Assembly: GCA_944322945.1 (NCBI GenBank) | Contig: CALUQN010000004.1 | Location: 1-64,000 of the forward strand | From: Candidatus Gastranaerophilales bacterium | Lineage (GTDB): Bacteria > Cyanobacteriota > Vampirovibrionia > Gastranaerophilales > Gastranaerophilaceae | Length of the DNA: 64,000 nt | Direction of reading: 5' to 3' | In this document: positions 26,187 to 36,631 of the stretch, one piece after another | Numbering within the stretch: the first letter of the stretch is position 1 | Layout of the letters: the number at the start of each line of letters is the position of its first letter | Made by a program: the position numbers and the translations under genes | Notes under the pieces: generated by a model | Databases searched by the model: none | Told to the model about the DNA's origin: nothing | What the model saw: the letters and a program-made list of their open reading frames with translations, nothing else

Positions 26187-26914
26187 TACGCACCGTATCT
26201 TCTCTGTCTGTGATTAAATTCCATAACAGCATCCGCCAGCGACTGTTCATCAAAGTCCGGCCAAAATTGCTTTGTCACTAAAAATTCGGAATATGCTATC
26301 TGCCACAATAAATAATTTGAAACGCGCATCTCGCCGCCTGTTCTGATTAACAGGTCAGGGTCAGGAATATCACTTGTATAAAGTGCTTTGGATATTGTGT
26401 CTTCTGTTACTTCGTCAGGAGTAATCCCACTTTTCATAATATTTTTGACAGCGTGGACAAGCTCGTCACGCGCGCCGTAATTAAACGCTATCTGTAATCT
26501 TACGCCGGTATTATTTCGGGTAACTTCAACTGCATTCTGCAAAATTTGCTGCAATTTTGGATTTAACTTTGTCAAATCTCCGATAAAATTGATGACAACC
26601 TGATTTTCATTGAGTTCTGCAAGCTCATTTTTAATTGTGTTTGCAAGCAAGTCCATCAGAAAGCTCACTTCATCCGTTGAACGGTTCCAGTTTTCCGTGG
26701 AAAATGCGTAGACTGTCAAATATTTAATCCCGAATTTATGGCAGGCTTTGAGAGTTGTTTTGAGAGCATCGACCCCTTTTTTGTGCCCGAACGCAGAAGG
26801 CAGATTTTTCTCTTTAGCCCAGCGTCTGTTGCCGTCCATAATGATTGCTATATGCTGCAAGTTAGAGGATTTTACTATTTCGGCTATTGTAGAATTTTGG
26901 GTTGCTGTAATCAT
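26186..26914 (-). CDS. uppS: Isoprenyl transferase (undecaprenyl diphosphate synthase)
   Basis: 242 residues from the ATG at 26914, chosen over an upstream in-frame start because AGGTGG lies five bases before it and the family normally begins near here. Motifs: AIIMDGNRRWAKEK (catalytic Asp), GHKKG, YAFSTENW and the C-terminal DLLIRTGGEMRVSNYLLWQIAYSEF. It makes the C55 lipid carrier for peptidoglycan and surface glycans. Forms an operon with rdgB. Confidence 0.96.
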   Translation of the reverse strand: MITATQNSTIAEIVKSSNLQHIAIIMDGNRRWAKEKNLPSAFGHKKGVDALKTTLKACHKFGIKYLTVYAFSTENWNRSTDEVSFLMDLLANTIKNELAELNENQVVINFIGDLTKLNPKLQQILQNAVEVTRNNTGVRLQIAFNYGARDELVHAVKNIMKSGITPDEVTEDTISKALYTSDIPDPDLLIRTGGEMRVSNYLLWQIAYSEFLVTKQFWPDFDEQSLADAVMEFNHRQRRYGA

Positions 26915-26986
26915 ATTTCCACCTGAATTTTTCCTGAAAATATTATATCCTAAAGAAAAGAAATTACAATCAATATAGCAGGACAT

Positions 26987-28020
26987 TTACCGCAAAATAT
27001 TCTACGGGATTTATATTGAATCTTCAAAATACGAAACTTCATTTTGAGGAAATAGTAAAGATGCAAACGAAACGTTTGCAGAAAAAAGGACGTCAAGACG
27101 ATAAGACGTTAAGACGATAAGACGTTAAGACGTTAAGTCTGTTTCATTAATCTGTCACCCTGAATTTGACCTCCTTCCCCGGCTTGGGGAAGCGAATTTG
27201 CACTCTGCCGAACAAAACCTGACTAAATGTCTGGTTTTGTGAGATGGGACGACACGCAGTTAGTCCGGTTAGCGAGGAAATTGAGCGAAGTTTATGTAGG
27301 TCAGGCAATGCCTGACCTACTTATTGTCACCCTGAATTTATTTCAGGGTCTTAGTTCGTAAAGTGCTGGCAAGATTTTCCGCACGGCAAGATCCTGAACA
27401 GCTTGAAAATCTCGTTTTTCAAAAAACGGATTTTCTACGCTTTCAGGCTGACAGCAAACATAATGTTTGCATCATTATTCTTTACACAGTTTATGTAGGT
27501 CAGGCATTGCCTGACAGTAAGACCTCACCCCTGCCCCTCTCCTACTAAGATTGTAAAGCTCTTACGGGCGTTACTAAAAGCCGGATTTTCAAAGACTTTC
27601 AAAATTTTTTGAACATCTTCAAAAGGCGGTATTTCAGTTTGTTGAAAGAATGTTGATGCAAACGTTACGTTTGCCAAACATAATGTTTGCTCCCCACCCT
27701 AGCCCTCCCCGACCTGGGGAGGGTACAAAGTGCATTGTTTGGCGCAAGAGTTATAGGGTGGGCAAAGCGCACGCGTGCCCACAAACTTTGTCATGCCCGT
27801 AAGAGCTTAGCAGTTTTAATTCCTCCCCCCGCGGAGCAGTGGGGGAGGAACATTTACAGTCCGCAAATCCGCTCTCCTGAACCAGGAGAACGGATTTATC
27901 ATGCTCAACTTGGTTCAGCATCTTACCACTGTTGAGATTGACGTGCTTTTTCACAATCTTAGTTTCAGTAGGGCGGATTTAGACAGCCCAACCTACAGTC
28001 TGCATTAATTATTTTATATT
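26987..28020. repeat. Long mosaic intergenic repeat block
   Basis: About 1 kb without a credible gene. It contains GACGATAA/GACGTTAA direct repeats (27084-27145), palindromes GTCAGGCAATGCCTGAC (27300-27316) and GTCAGGCATTGCCTGAC (27499-27515), an inverted copy of the 16.3-kb unit (27575-27727), and a GGTGGGCAAAGCGCACGCGT segment also found near 40.35 kb. Bases 27300-27515 are the reverse complement, with few differences, of 34849-35065. Confidence 0.85.
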
Positions 28021-28024
28021 TTTA

Positions 28025-28033
28025 TGCTATAAT
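28025..28033 (+). promoter_or_regulatory. Extended -10 for a leaderless ICMT-like mRNA
   Basis: TGC-TATAAT (28025-28033), then six bases to the ATG at 28040. No SD is present. Confidence 0.6.
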
Positions 28034-28039
28034 CGTATT

Positions 28040-28525
28040 ATGCAGGAATGGTTGAAAAGTATATTGGTATTGCCGTTTAATGTTGTGGTGGTAATTCCTT
28101 CGTTAATCTTATATTTTTCCGGTTATAACTACAATACACCCGAGAAATTTTTTTTAATTAGCGGGATTTTATTGCTGATATTAGGTTTGTATCTTGCGGT
28201 CAGTACAATGGTATTATTTAATAATGTCGGGAAAGGCACTTTAGCCCCATGGGCGCCTCCTAAAAATCTTGTTGTTGAAGGTCCTTATTGCTATGTACGG
28301 AATCCTATGATTATAGGTGTTTTACTAATTCTTATTTCAGAATATTTTCTTTTAAATGCTCTTCCAATATTATGGTGGGCTGTATTATTTTTTATAATAA
28401 ATAATATTCATTTTCTTGTTTTTGAAGAAAGACAACTGGAAAATAATTTCGGCGAAGATTACAGAAAGTATAAAAATAATGTTCCTATGTGGATACCAAG
28501 AGTTACCCCCTGGAATTTACAATAA
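28040..28525 (+). CDS. Isoprenylcysteine-carboxyl-methyltransferase-like membrane protein
   Basis: 161 residues with four hydrophobic helices. The C-terminal cofactor motif GPYCYVRNPMIIGVLLI...EERQLENNFGEDYRKYKNNVPMWIP is that of the ICMT/PEMT family of S-adenosylmethionine-dependent membrane methyltransferases. The bacterial substrate is unknown, perhaps a lipid or small hydrophobic molecule. Located alone between repeat blocks. Confidence 0.85.
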   Translation: MQEWLKSILVLPFNVVVVIPSLILYFSGYNYNTPEKFFLISGILLLILGLYLAVSTMVLFNNVGKGTLAPWAPPKNLVVEGPYCYVRNPMIIGVLLILISEYFLLNALPILWWAVLFFIINNIHFLVFEERQLENNFGEDYRKYKNNVPMWIPRVTPWNLQ

Positions 28526-28663
28526 TGCTCTTTAAATTACAGACTTTACGCCCGTTTATTGATTGAAAAAAATATTACAACTTAATAATTATTAACTTGG
28601 TAGCAAAAAAATATATTTATGCGTTTTGTACCACTTACTGATAACAACAAAAGGAGATTAACA

Positions 28664-29170
28664 ATGAATATTACCCCTGTATCTTTTGCCTCACCAAGCT
28701 TACATCAATATAAAGCAAAAGCACCGGCTTTCGGCGCCTCAGATGTTGATGAAGCTAAAAAAGACGCACCAAAAAATGAAGGCGACATCCCGAAAACAAA
28801 TCTGAAAGATTTTACAGGCACAGCAAAACAATACGTAAAACCATTCCTTGCAGGTGTTATCCTGACATTTGCGGCACAAACGCTTTACAATAAAAACGAA
28901 AAAGCCGAATTGAGACAACAAATCTATAACGAACGTATTGCCTCAAATACTGCAACAAAAGCTATGATGGAATCCATTGCCAATGATTTACAGGATATAG
29001 AAAAAGTTGATTCAGTTGAGTTAAAAAATGAAATGGGCGGATTTAGCAAAGAACTTATTCTCTACAAAGACGGCAAGAGAATTATCTATGATGCAGACGC
29101 AAAAGCCCGTTATGAAGACCTGGGCGGCGATAATTACGCCCGCACAAGATTCGGTGTTGTAATGGAATAA
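28664..29170 (+). CDS. Membrane-anchored protein with lineage N-terminal motif
   Basis: 168 residues from the ATG at 28664, which has AAGGAGATT upstream. The N-terminus MNITPV...APAFGAS matches the shared signature. One hydrophobic segment (~62-77, VKPFLAGVILTFAAQTLY) is followed by a coiled-coil-like charged region. No family recognised. Confidence 0.65.
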   Translation: MNITPVSFASPSLHQYKAKAPAFGASDVDEAKKDAPKNEGDIPKTNLKDFTGTAKQYVKPFLAGVILTFAAQTLYNKNEKAELRQQIYNERIASNTATKAMMESIANDLQDIEKVDSVELKNEMGGFSKELILYKDGKRIIYDADAKARYEDLGGDNYARTRFGVVME

Positions 29171-29261
29171 TTGTTATTTGTGTAACAATAAATTAACAAA
29201 AGCCGCATTTTTATATTCAGCAATTTAATATAATAATGTGGTCTAAACAGGAGAAGTGTTT

Positions 29262-29894
29262 ATGAAAATTGCATCTGTAAACAATTATCAAACAAAGCCT
29301 CATTTTACCGGAGAAAACAAAAAAACAAACAAGCTAAAAAACGCAGCAGGCGCAGCGGTAGTTGCACTTGCAGTGGCGGCACCTATGGAAAAAGCTGATG
29401 CGCAGATATATTTTTATCCGCCGCCAACACCATATACTGTAGTCGTTCCACAGCCTGTAGTAACATCAGTTCCGGATTGCTTTGTTGTGGGTGATATGTC
29501 AAACTTCAGCTATAACAAGTCAATGGGACAGGTTTTTGGCGAACTCGATACCGACAGAAATGGTGAACTCTCTGCCAATGAGGTTGTACGAGCACAAAGA
29601 AACAATTGGAATTTGAACAATATTTATCCGTACAATACATATCAGATGAACAGTGACGCAGCTGAATTCAATGCAATCTCAAGGCTTTATAATGACGAAA
29701 GAACAAACCCGAATACTATGAATTTCGGGGAATACAGAGCGGCAATGAATGATTATATGAAAGTTAAAAACGTGAACACATTCATGAATTTGATGCGGCT
29801 GTTAATCGGTTCTGGGTATGTATGTCCTCCGCACCCGCACGTTCACCCGCTGCCGCCTCCTCCGCCAAGACACCATCATCACAGACACTGGTAA
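29262..29894 (+). CDS. EF-hand protein with His/Pro-rich tail
   Basis: 210 residues from the ATG at 29262 (AGGAG eight bases upstream; a GTG six bases earlier is too close to it). N-terminus MKIASVNNYQTKPHFTGENKK carries the shared F-x-G motif, followed by a hydrophobic Ala/Val stretch (~29-42) that may be a membrane helix or part of a signal. An EF-hand loop DTDRNGELSANE has all the calcium-ligand positions; a second, degenerate one may follow. The last 25 residues are His/Pro-rich (PPPPPRHHHHRHW), a likely divalent-metal site. Confidence 0.7.
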   Translation: MKIASVNNYQTKPHFTGENKKTNKLKNAAGAAVVALAVAAPMEKADAQIYFYPPPTPYTVVVPQPVVTSVPDCFVVGDMSNFSYNKSMGQVFGELDTDRNGELSANEVVRAQRNNWNLNNIYPYNTYQMNSDAAEFNAISRLYNDERTNPNTMNFGEYRAAMNDYMKVKNVNTFMNLMRLLIGSGYVCPPHPHVHPLPPPPPRHHHHRHW

Positions 29895-29986
29895 TGAAAT
29901 ATTATTTTTTCCTTAATACCACTGCATTTTTTCTGTGTCCATGCTAGTATGGAAATATATCAGACAAAATGGAGAGGAAAATTAAT

Positions 29987-32626
29987 ATGATAAGCTTACT
30001 GCTGAAACTGCTTGGAGACCCCAACGAAAGAAAAGTTAAAAGCATAATGGGGATTATTGACCACATAAACGCGCTGGAACCGCAGTTTGCAGCAATGAGC
30101 GATGATGAATTACGTGCCAAAACTGACGAATTCAAAGCAATCCTTGCAAAACGTCCGACATCAGAGAACTTCAAACAGGATAGACTCCTTGAAAAAGAAG
30201 CGCTTGATAAAATCTTGCCGGAAGCGTTTGCAACCGTCAGAGAAGCCGGCAAACGTGTTCTCAATATGCGCCACTTTGACGTACAGCTAATCGGCGGCTA
30301 CTTTCTCCATAACGGTCACATAGCAGAGATGAGAACCGGTGAAGGTAAAACACTTGTAGCAACATTGCCGGCATATCTCAACGCGCTGACCGGCAAAGGC
30401 GTCCATGTAATTACCGTAAACGATTACCTTGCAAAACGTGACAGCGAGTGGATGGGCAAAATTTATAAATTCCTGGGGCTTACTGTCGGCGTAATCCTAT
30501 CAGGCGGACGCAGCGCGGATGATTTTGAAGAAAAAAGAAAAGCATACCAGTGTGACATAACATACGGCACAAACAATGAATTCGGGTTTGATTACCTTCG
30601 CGACAATATGGCAGCCAGCAAAGAAATGCTTGTACAAAGACCTTTCAATTATGCAATTATCGACGAAGTTGACAGTATTTTGATTGACGAAGCCCGTACC
30701 CCGCTTATTATCAGCGGAAGACTGGAAAAATCCGCTGAAACTTATGTTCTGATGTCAAAAATTGCGCCGCAATTGACAAAAGATGTTGATTACGAAGTTG
30801 ACGAAAAGAACAAAAACGTAATCCTGACGGAAGACGGTATTGACAGAGCACAAGAACTCATCGGGATTAAAGATTTGTTTGATATAAATACTCAGTATGC
30901 CCACCATCTTCTGCAAGCTTTAAAAGCAAAAGAACTTTTTGTTCGTGATACCGATTACGTGGTAAAAGACGGCGAGGTTGTAATTGTCGATGAATTTACC
31001 GGACGATTGATGGAAGGCAGACGCTGGTCTGACGGTCTTCATCAGGCGGTTGAAGCAAAAGAGGGAGTCCCTATACAGGATGAAACCCAAACTCTTGCCA
31101 GCATAACTTTCCAAAACCTTTTCAGATTATACCCCAAACTTGCCGGTATGACCGGTACAGCAATGACTGAAGAAGCTGAATTCGGCAAAATATATAACCT
31201 TGAAGTCACTGCCATTCCAACTAACAAACCTGATATAAGAATAAATTATCCTGATGTAATCTACAAGACCGAAAAACAAAAATACCTTTCAGTTGTGGAA
31301 GATATCATAGAACAGCACAAAAAAGGCAGACCGGTGCTTGTTGGTACAATCAGTATTGAAAAATCAGAATATGTTTCAAATCTTTTGAAACTCAGAAACA
31401 TTCCGCATAATGTGCTGAATGCAAAGCATCACGAACGCGAGGCATACATAATTGCGCAAGCCGGACGAGTCGGTGCCGTAACCATTGCGACCAATATGGC
31501 AGGACGCGGTACAGATATTCTGCTTGGCGGTAACGCGGAATACATGGCAAAAGAAGAACTTGATAAAAAAGGGATAACACCGGAAAACACGCCGGATTAT
31601 GAAGACAAAAAGAATGATGCTCTGGAAGCTGCAAGAAAAATTACTGAAGACGAACATAAAAAAGTAGTAGAAGCCGGCGGCTTACACGTAATAGGTACTG
31701 AACGCCACGAATCACGCCGTATTGATAACCAGTTGCGCGGTCGTGCGGCACGTCAGGGCGACCCTGGTTCTACAAGATTTTTCTTATCGTTAGAAGATAC
31801 ATTGATGAGAATTTTTGGCGGCGATAAGATTACGGCATTAATGAATATGCTGAATGTTGAAGAAACTATGGCGATAGAATCACCGCTTATTACACGGCAG
31901 ATTGAATCAGCACAAAAGAAAGTTGAGACAATGCACTTTGACGCAAGAAAGAGCGTACTTGAATATGATGACGTTATGAATATACAGCGTGAAAAATTCT
32001 ACGCACAGCGCCGCAAAGTTTTGTTCGGCAAGGATTTGAGCGAAGATGTTTACTATATGATTGAGCGCGAAATTGACAGAATCCTAAAAAGCTACATAGC
32101 ACCGGAACAGCATCCGGAAGATTATGTGTATGAAGATTTGCAGACAATGATGAAAGAGCTGCATTCAGTAATCCCGCAGCTATCAGGGCTGGAAGTGTCC
32201 GACGTCCAGAACCTTAAATTTGATGCAATATATGATAAAGTGAGAGATTTTGCAATAAGAGCCTACCGCGAACACGAAACAGAAGTTGTCAATTTCTATA
32301 ACGATATAGTTTCGCAGTATGATGAGAACTACATCCCTCAGGTTGCATTCTCGCACGATAACGTAATCAGAAACCTTGAGCGGGATATATTGCTGCGAGT
32401 TGTTGACAACAAGTGGATAGACCACCTTCATAATATAGATATGCTGCGTGACGGCATCGGATTAAGGGCATACGGACAGAAAGATCCATTGATTGAATAC
32501 AAACGTGAAGCGTATGACCTGTTTAACAAAATGATGTACGAAATTCAGGCAGACACCGTAAAACATCTGTTCAGAACAAAATTTGGCATTCAGGTAATGA
32601 ACGGACCTGCAGAGGACATGGCATAA
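29987..32626 (+). CDS. secA: Preprotein translocase ATPase SecA
   Basis: 879 residues from the ATG at 29987, preceded by GGAGAGG; an in-frame ATG at 29969 overlaps that site and is unlikely. It drives Sec-dependent export through SecYEG. Visible motifs: [20 protein letters not shown] (Walker A), [19 protein letters not shown] (Walker B/DEAD), [15 protein letters not shown], and [21 protein letters not shown]. The C-terminal zinc-binding SecB tail is absent (ends [14 protein letters not shown]), as in many lineages. Confidence 0.98.
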   Translation: MISLLLKLLGDPNERKVKSIMGIIDHINALEPQFAAMSDDELRAKTDEFKAILAKRPTSENFKQDRLLEKEALDKILPEAFATVREAGKRVLNMRHFDVQLIGGYFLHNGHIAEMRTGEGKTLVATLPAYLNALTGKGVHVITVNDYLAKRDSEWMGKIYKFLGLTVGVILSGGRSADDFEEKRKAYQCDITYGTNNEFGFDYLRDNMAASKEMLVQRPFNYAIIDEVDSILIDEARTPLIISGRLEKSAETYVLMSKIAPQLTKDVDYEVDEKNKNVILTEDGIDRAQELIGIKDLFDINTQYAHHLLQALKAKELFVRDTDYVVKDGEVVIVDEFTGRLMEGRRWSDGLHQAVEAKEGVPIQDETQTLASITFQNLFRLYPKLAGMTGTAMTEEAEFGKIYNLEVTAIPTNKPDIRINYPDVIYKTEKQKYLSVVEDIIEQHKKGRPVLVGTISIEKSEYVSNLLKLRNIPHNVLNAKHHEREAYIIAQAGRVGAVTIATNMAGRGTDILLGGNAEYMAKEELDKKGITPENTPDYEDKKNDALEAARKITEDEHKKVVEAGGLHVIGTERHESRRIDNQLRGRAARQGDPGSTRFFLSLEDTLMRIFGGDKITALMNMLNVEETMAIESPLITRQIESAQKKVETMHFDARKSVLEYDDVMNIQREKFYAQRRKVLFGKDLSEDVYYMIEREIDRILKSYIAPEQHPEDYVYEDLQTMMKELHSVIPQLSGLEVSDVQNLKFDAIYDKVRDFAIRAYREHETEVVNFYNDIVSQYDENYIPQVAFSHDNVIRNLERDILLRVVDNKWIDHLHNIDMLRDGIGLRAYGQKDPLIEYKREAYDLFNKMMYEIQADTVKHLFRTKFGIQVMNGPAEDMA

Positions 32627-32706
32627 ATAAACTTGAGGTTTGGTAAACGAAAGATTTGCCGCTATCTGAATGAATAGTGAGTAGTGAATAGAGATTAAAA
32701 ACACAG

Positions 32707-32736
32707 GAGGGCTGGAAAAATCATCCGGCCCTCTTG
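32707..32736 (+). terminator. Candidate terminator after secA
   Basis: GAGGGCTGG pairs with CCGGCCCTC (one G-U pair) across a nine-base loop, then TTGT. The U-tract is short. It lies between the convergent secA and lysS genes and may serve both. Confidence 0.55.
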
Positions 32737-32763
32737 TAATTCTCTGCTAAAAAATTTTATCTT

Positions 32764-34299
32764 CTAGTCTCTTTTCTTCAATGTCGGGAATGCGATGACA
32801 TCTCTGATTGACGGGGAATTTGTCAAAAGCATAACAAGGCGGTCAATCCCCATACCGAGCCCGCCTGTAGGCGGCATCCCGTGTTCCAAAGCACAGATAA
32901 AGTCTTCATCTATTTCCATTGCTTCCTCATCACCGTTTGCTTTTGCAAGAGCCTGAGCTTCAAATCTCATTCTCTGGTCAATCGGGTCAGTAAGTTCTGA
33001 GAACGCGTTACAGATTTCCCAGCCGTTAACACGGGTTTCAAACCGTTCAGTCAATCTGTCATTATCTCTATGAACTTTAGCCAGCGGAGATATATCACGC
33101 GGATAATCAATAATGTGCACCGGCTGAATTAATGTCGGTTCAATTTTTTCTTCAAAAATTCTGTCGATAACCTGCCCCCAGTTTTCGCAATCATCAGCGT
33201 TAACTCCGGCTTCTTTGGCTTTTGCTCTGGCATCAGCTATTGTGAAAATCTGATTAAAGTCGATGCCTGTTGCTTCTTTTACAGCCCCGAGCATTGTTTT
33301 TCTGTCCCATGGAGGTGTGAGGTCGATTATATTGTCACCGTATTGAATTTTCATAGTCCCAAGAACTTCCTGCGCCACAGTAGAAACGAGGTTTTCAATC
33401 AAAACCATCATTTCATTGTAGTCAACATAAGCCTGATAAAGTTCTACCATTGTAAATTCAGGATTGTGACGGGTATCAATGCCTTCATTTCTAAAGCTTC
33501 TGTTAATTTCAAAGATTTTTTCGCTCATACCGCCAACCATAAGGCGTTTGAGATAAAGTTCAGGCGCAATTCTTAAATACATGTCCATATCAAGTGTATT
33601 ATGGTGAGTAATGAATGGTCTTGCATTAGCGCCGCCGACCTGCGGGTGAAGCATCGGGGTTTCAACTTCCAGAAAACCCTGTGATGTCAAATATTGTCTG
33701 ATTTTTTGGATAATCAAGCTTCTTGTTTGGAAAGTTTTTCTGACATCTTCGTTGCAAATCATATCAACGTATCTCTGCCGGTATTTTGTTTCAACATCGC
33801 TAAAGGTGTGGAATTTTTCCAGTTCTTCAAGTTTTTCTTTGCTGATTTGTTTGTTAGGAAGGGGCAGCAAAGCCTTTGATAAGAGTTTTAAAGAAGTAGC
33901 TTTGATAGAAAGTTCACCGCGCGGGGTTCTTCTGATTGTGCCGGTAAAACCGACGATATCGCCGATATCAATAAGTTTTAAAAGCTTCATCTGATCTTCG
34001 TTTAAATTTTCTTTATGAGAAAATATCTGGATTTTTCCTGACGGGTCAACCAAATCTATAAACATGCCGGAATTTCTGATAACCATAACACGGCCTGCAA
34101 CAGAATAGCAATCTTCGGTTTCAGCGCCGTTTTCAAGGTCTTTATATTTTTCCTGTAAATCAGCAGCATTTGCATCTTTATTAAAAGAATACGGGTAGGG
34201 GTTAATACCGCGGTCAGCCAATTCAGCCAGTTTTTGTATTCTTGTCTGTCTTATTTGTTCCTGAGCCGAAATCGGCTCGTGCGCTGTTTGTTGAGTCAT
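32764..34299 (-). CDS. lysS: Lysyl-tRNA synthetase, class II
   Basis: 511 residues. N-terminal OB-fold anticodon-binding domain (~60-165) and class II core: motif 2 FRNEGIDTRHNPEFTMVELYQAY and motif 3 GGLGMGIDRLVMLL. Charges tRNA-Lys. AAGGAA precedes the ATG. Confidence 0.98.
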   Translation of the reverse strand: MTQQTAHEPISAQEQIRQTRIQKLAELADRGINPYPYSFNKDANAADLQEKYKDLENGAETEDCYSVAGRVMVIRNSGMFIDLVDPSGKIQIFSHKENLNEDQMKLLKLIDIGDIVGFTGTIRRTPRGELSIKATSLKLLSKALLPLPNKQISKEKLEELEKFHTFSDVETKYRQRYVDMICNEDVRKTFQTRSLIIQKIRQYLTSQGFLEVETPMLHPQVGGANARPFITHHNTLDMDMYLRIAPELYLKRLMVGGMSEKIFEINRSFRNEGIDTRHNPEFTMVELYQAYVDYNEMMVLIENLVSTVAQEVLGTMKIQYGDNIIDLTPPWDRKTMLGAVKEATGIDFNQIFTIADARAKAKEAGVNADDCENWGQVIDRIFEEKIEPTLIQPVHIIDYPRDISPLAKVHRDNDRLTERFETRVNGWEICNAFSELTDPIDQRMRFEAQALAKANGDEEAMEIDEDFICALEHGMPPTGGLGMGIDRLVMLLTNSPSIRDVIAFPTLKKRD

Positions 34300-34429
34300 T
34301 TTTATTTTTCCTTATTCTTAATAACCTTATGGCTTAATTTTAGCACAAACAAAAAAAGGAACAAACCTTGTGCGGCAGGGAGATATATAGCAAATTCAAC
34401 AGATACAGTAAAAAGTACGTCATTCTGAA

Positions 34430-35215
34430 CCCGATAACAATTCAGGTGTGAAGAATCTCTTTTTTAACTGAGCTTCTTCGGGCTAACGCTCAGAATGACA
34501 GCAAACATAATGTTTCCCCCCCACCTAACCTCCCCCACACAATGTGGGGGGAGGAATTAAAACTGCTAAGCTCTTACGGGCATAACAAAATTTGTGGGCA
34601 CTCTTTCGCTTTGCCCACCTTATAATTAAAAAATACAGAAAAGAATGCTGTCAGGCAATGCCTGACCTACTTAAACTCTGTTGCACAACAATGCACTCTG
34701 TACCCTCCCCAGGTCGGGGAGGGCTAGGGTGGGGAGCAAACGTAACGTTTGCATCAACATTCTTTCAACAAACTGAAATACCGCCTTTTAGTACACCCGT
34801 AAGAGCTTTTCAATATTAGTAGGAGAGGAGCAGGGGTGAGGTCTTAATGTCAGGCAGTGCCTGACCTACAGAAACTGTGTAAAGAATAATGATGCAAACA
34901 TTATGTTTGCTGTCATCCTGAAAGCGTAGAAAATCCGTTTTTTTGAAAAACGAGATTTTCAAGCTGTTCAGGATCTTGCCATGCGGAAAATCTTGCCAGC
35001 ACTTTACGAACTAAGACCCTGAAATAAATTCAGGGTGACAATAAGTAGGTCAGGCAATGCCTGACCTACATGAACTCCCCCTATGGGGCTAACGTTTCGC
35101 ACGGCTTCTCCCTCGCCCCATAGGGGCGAGGGAAAGAGGTAGAGCGGATTAAGTCGCTTTGAAGACGTTAGGACGTTAAGGGCATTGTTGGACAAGTATC
35201 CCCAACAATACCTAC
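34430..35215. repeat. Long mosaic intergenic repeat block, inverted partner of 27.3 kb
   Basis: No gene. Contains GTCAGGCAATGCCTGAC at 34650 and 35049 and GTCAGGCAGTGCCTGAC at 34849, a shortened copy of the dispersed unit (34690-34795), and 34849-35065, which is nearly the exact reverse complement of 27300-27515. Shorter matched pieces extend the inverted pairing toward 34540. Confidence 0.85.
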
Positions 35216-35284
35216 AAAATTAAAAATTATTAAGAAGTTTTTGGGGCAAACTGTTTTCGACTCCGGTAGAAAAATCTTTTGTAC

Positions 35285-35290
35285 TATAAT
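35285..35290 (+). promoter_or_regulatory. -10 box for a leaderless mnmE mRNA
   Basis: TATAAT, six bases, then the ATG at 35297. No SD is present and no good -35 was found. Confidence 0.55.
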
Positions 35291-35296
35291 ATATGT

Positions 35297-36631
35297 ATGA
35301 ATATTTTACAGGAATTTGATACAATTACTGCAATCGCAACCCCGATAGGTACAGGCGGCGTCGGTGTAATAAGAATTTCCGGCGACGATAGTTTTGATAT
35401 TATTCACAAAATTTTTTCAAAAAAAATGCTCGACGCCGGCAAAATTGCTCACGGCTGGATTGTTGACGGCGATGTGAAAATTGACGAGGTTGTTGTTCTT
35501 CCTTTTAGAAAACCTAATAGTTATACAGGTGAAGATGTTATTGAAATTCAATGCCACGGAGGCATTAATGTTGTGAGAAATATTCTTGACCTTGTGCTGA
35601 AAAACGGTGCGCGTATGGCTGAACGCGGTGAGTTTACAAAAAGAGCTTTTTTGAACGGGAAAATGGATTTGTCGCAGGCAGAAGCTGTTGCGGACTTAAT
35701 CCACTCAAAGACAAAACAGTTTGCACGTCAGTCTGCAAAAAATCTTGCAGGTGTTCTTGCCGATAAAATTGCGGAAATAAGAAAAGATATTTTTGAAGTT
35801 CTATCCCGCATTGTAGCCGGCATTGATTTCCCGGAGGATGTAAAAGAACCGGATTATTCTTATCTTATTGATGAGTTTAAAAAAGCTATTTCAAAGATTG
35901 ACGGGATTCTTTCCTGTGCGCAAGCTTCCGATATCATGCGGCAGGGTGTTAAAATCGCTATTGCCGGTAAACCGAACGTCGGTAAATCGTCGCTTTTTAA
36001 TACGCTTTTGAATGTAGAAAGGGCTATTGTTACTGATATCGCAGGAACTACCCGTGATGTTTTGAAAGAAAATCTCGACTGGGATGTTGCGATTACCCTG
36101 ATTGATACTGCGGGTATCCGCGATAATGATGAGGTCGAAAAAGTTGAAAAAATCGGGATTGAATATTCCAAACAATCTGTTGATGAGGCGGATTTGGTGT
36201 TGTTTTTATACAATGCACAAACCGGCATGAATGATGATGATATAAGTATTTTAGAACTTTTAAAAGATAAAAAACATATTATTATCGCAAATAAATGTGA
36301 CCTTACCTGCGAGCGAAAACCTGATGTATTCTATCTTTCTACCGTTACAAAAGAGGGTATGGAAGAATTGAAAAATAAAATCAAGCAGGTTGTCTGTGAT
36401 TTTTCGCTTGATGATACCGAATTTATTACCAACAAACGCCAGCAGGATTGTCTTGCAAAAGCCAAAGAAAGTTTGACAGCTGCACTCGGTGCCGCTGAAT
36501 ACGGTGAATTGCAAGATTTGATATCAATTGATGTAAAACAGTCCCTTTTATACCTTGATGAGCTTACCGGCGAAGTTATAACCGATGAAATTTTAAATAA
36601 TATTTTTGACCATTTTTGCATCGGGAAATAA
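35297..36631 (+). CDS. mnmE: tRNA modification GTPase MnmE
   Basis: 444 residues from the ATG at 35297, where the family N-terminus (DTITAIATPIGTGGVGVIRISG) begins; six extra upstream codons are possible. The G domain has GKPNVGKSSLFN (G1), DIAGTTRD (G2), DTAGI (G3) and NKCD (G4). The C-terminus is CIGK, containing the conserved Cys of the family. With MnmG it installs the 5-carboxymethylaminomethyl group on wobble uridine 34. Confidence 0.97.
   Translation: MNILQEFDTITAIATPIGTGGVGVIRISGDDSFDIIHKIFSKKMLDAGKIAHGWIVDGDVKIDEVVVLPFRKPNSYTGEDVIEIQCHGGINVVRNILDLVLKNGARMAERGEFTKRAFLNGKMDLSQAEAVADLIHSKTKQFARQSAKNLAGVLADKIAEIRKDIFEVLSRIVAGIDFPEDVKEPDYSYLIDEFKKAISKIDGILSCAQASDIMRQGVKIAIAGKPNVGKSSLFNTLLNVERAIVTDIAGTTRDVLKENLDWDVAITLIDTAGIRDNDEVEKVEKIGIEYSKQSVDEADLVLFLYNAQTGMNDDDISILELLKDKKHIIIANKCDLTCERKPDVFYLSTVTKEGMEELKNKIKQVVCDFSLDDTEFITNKRQQDCLAKAKESLTAALGAAEYGELQDLISIDVKQSLLYLDELTGEVITDEILNNIFDHFCIGK

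Noticed and set aside
27687-27954. Overlapping frames on both strands in the 27-28 kb block
   Set aside because: They fall in repeat modules found elsewhere in other frames; not genes.
35240-35275. tRNA or tmRNA remnant suggested by TTTTCGACTCCGG before mnmE
   Set aside because: No acceptor, D or anticodon arms could be paired; chance resemblance to a T-arm.
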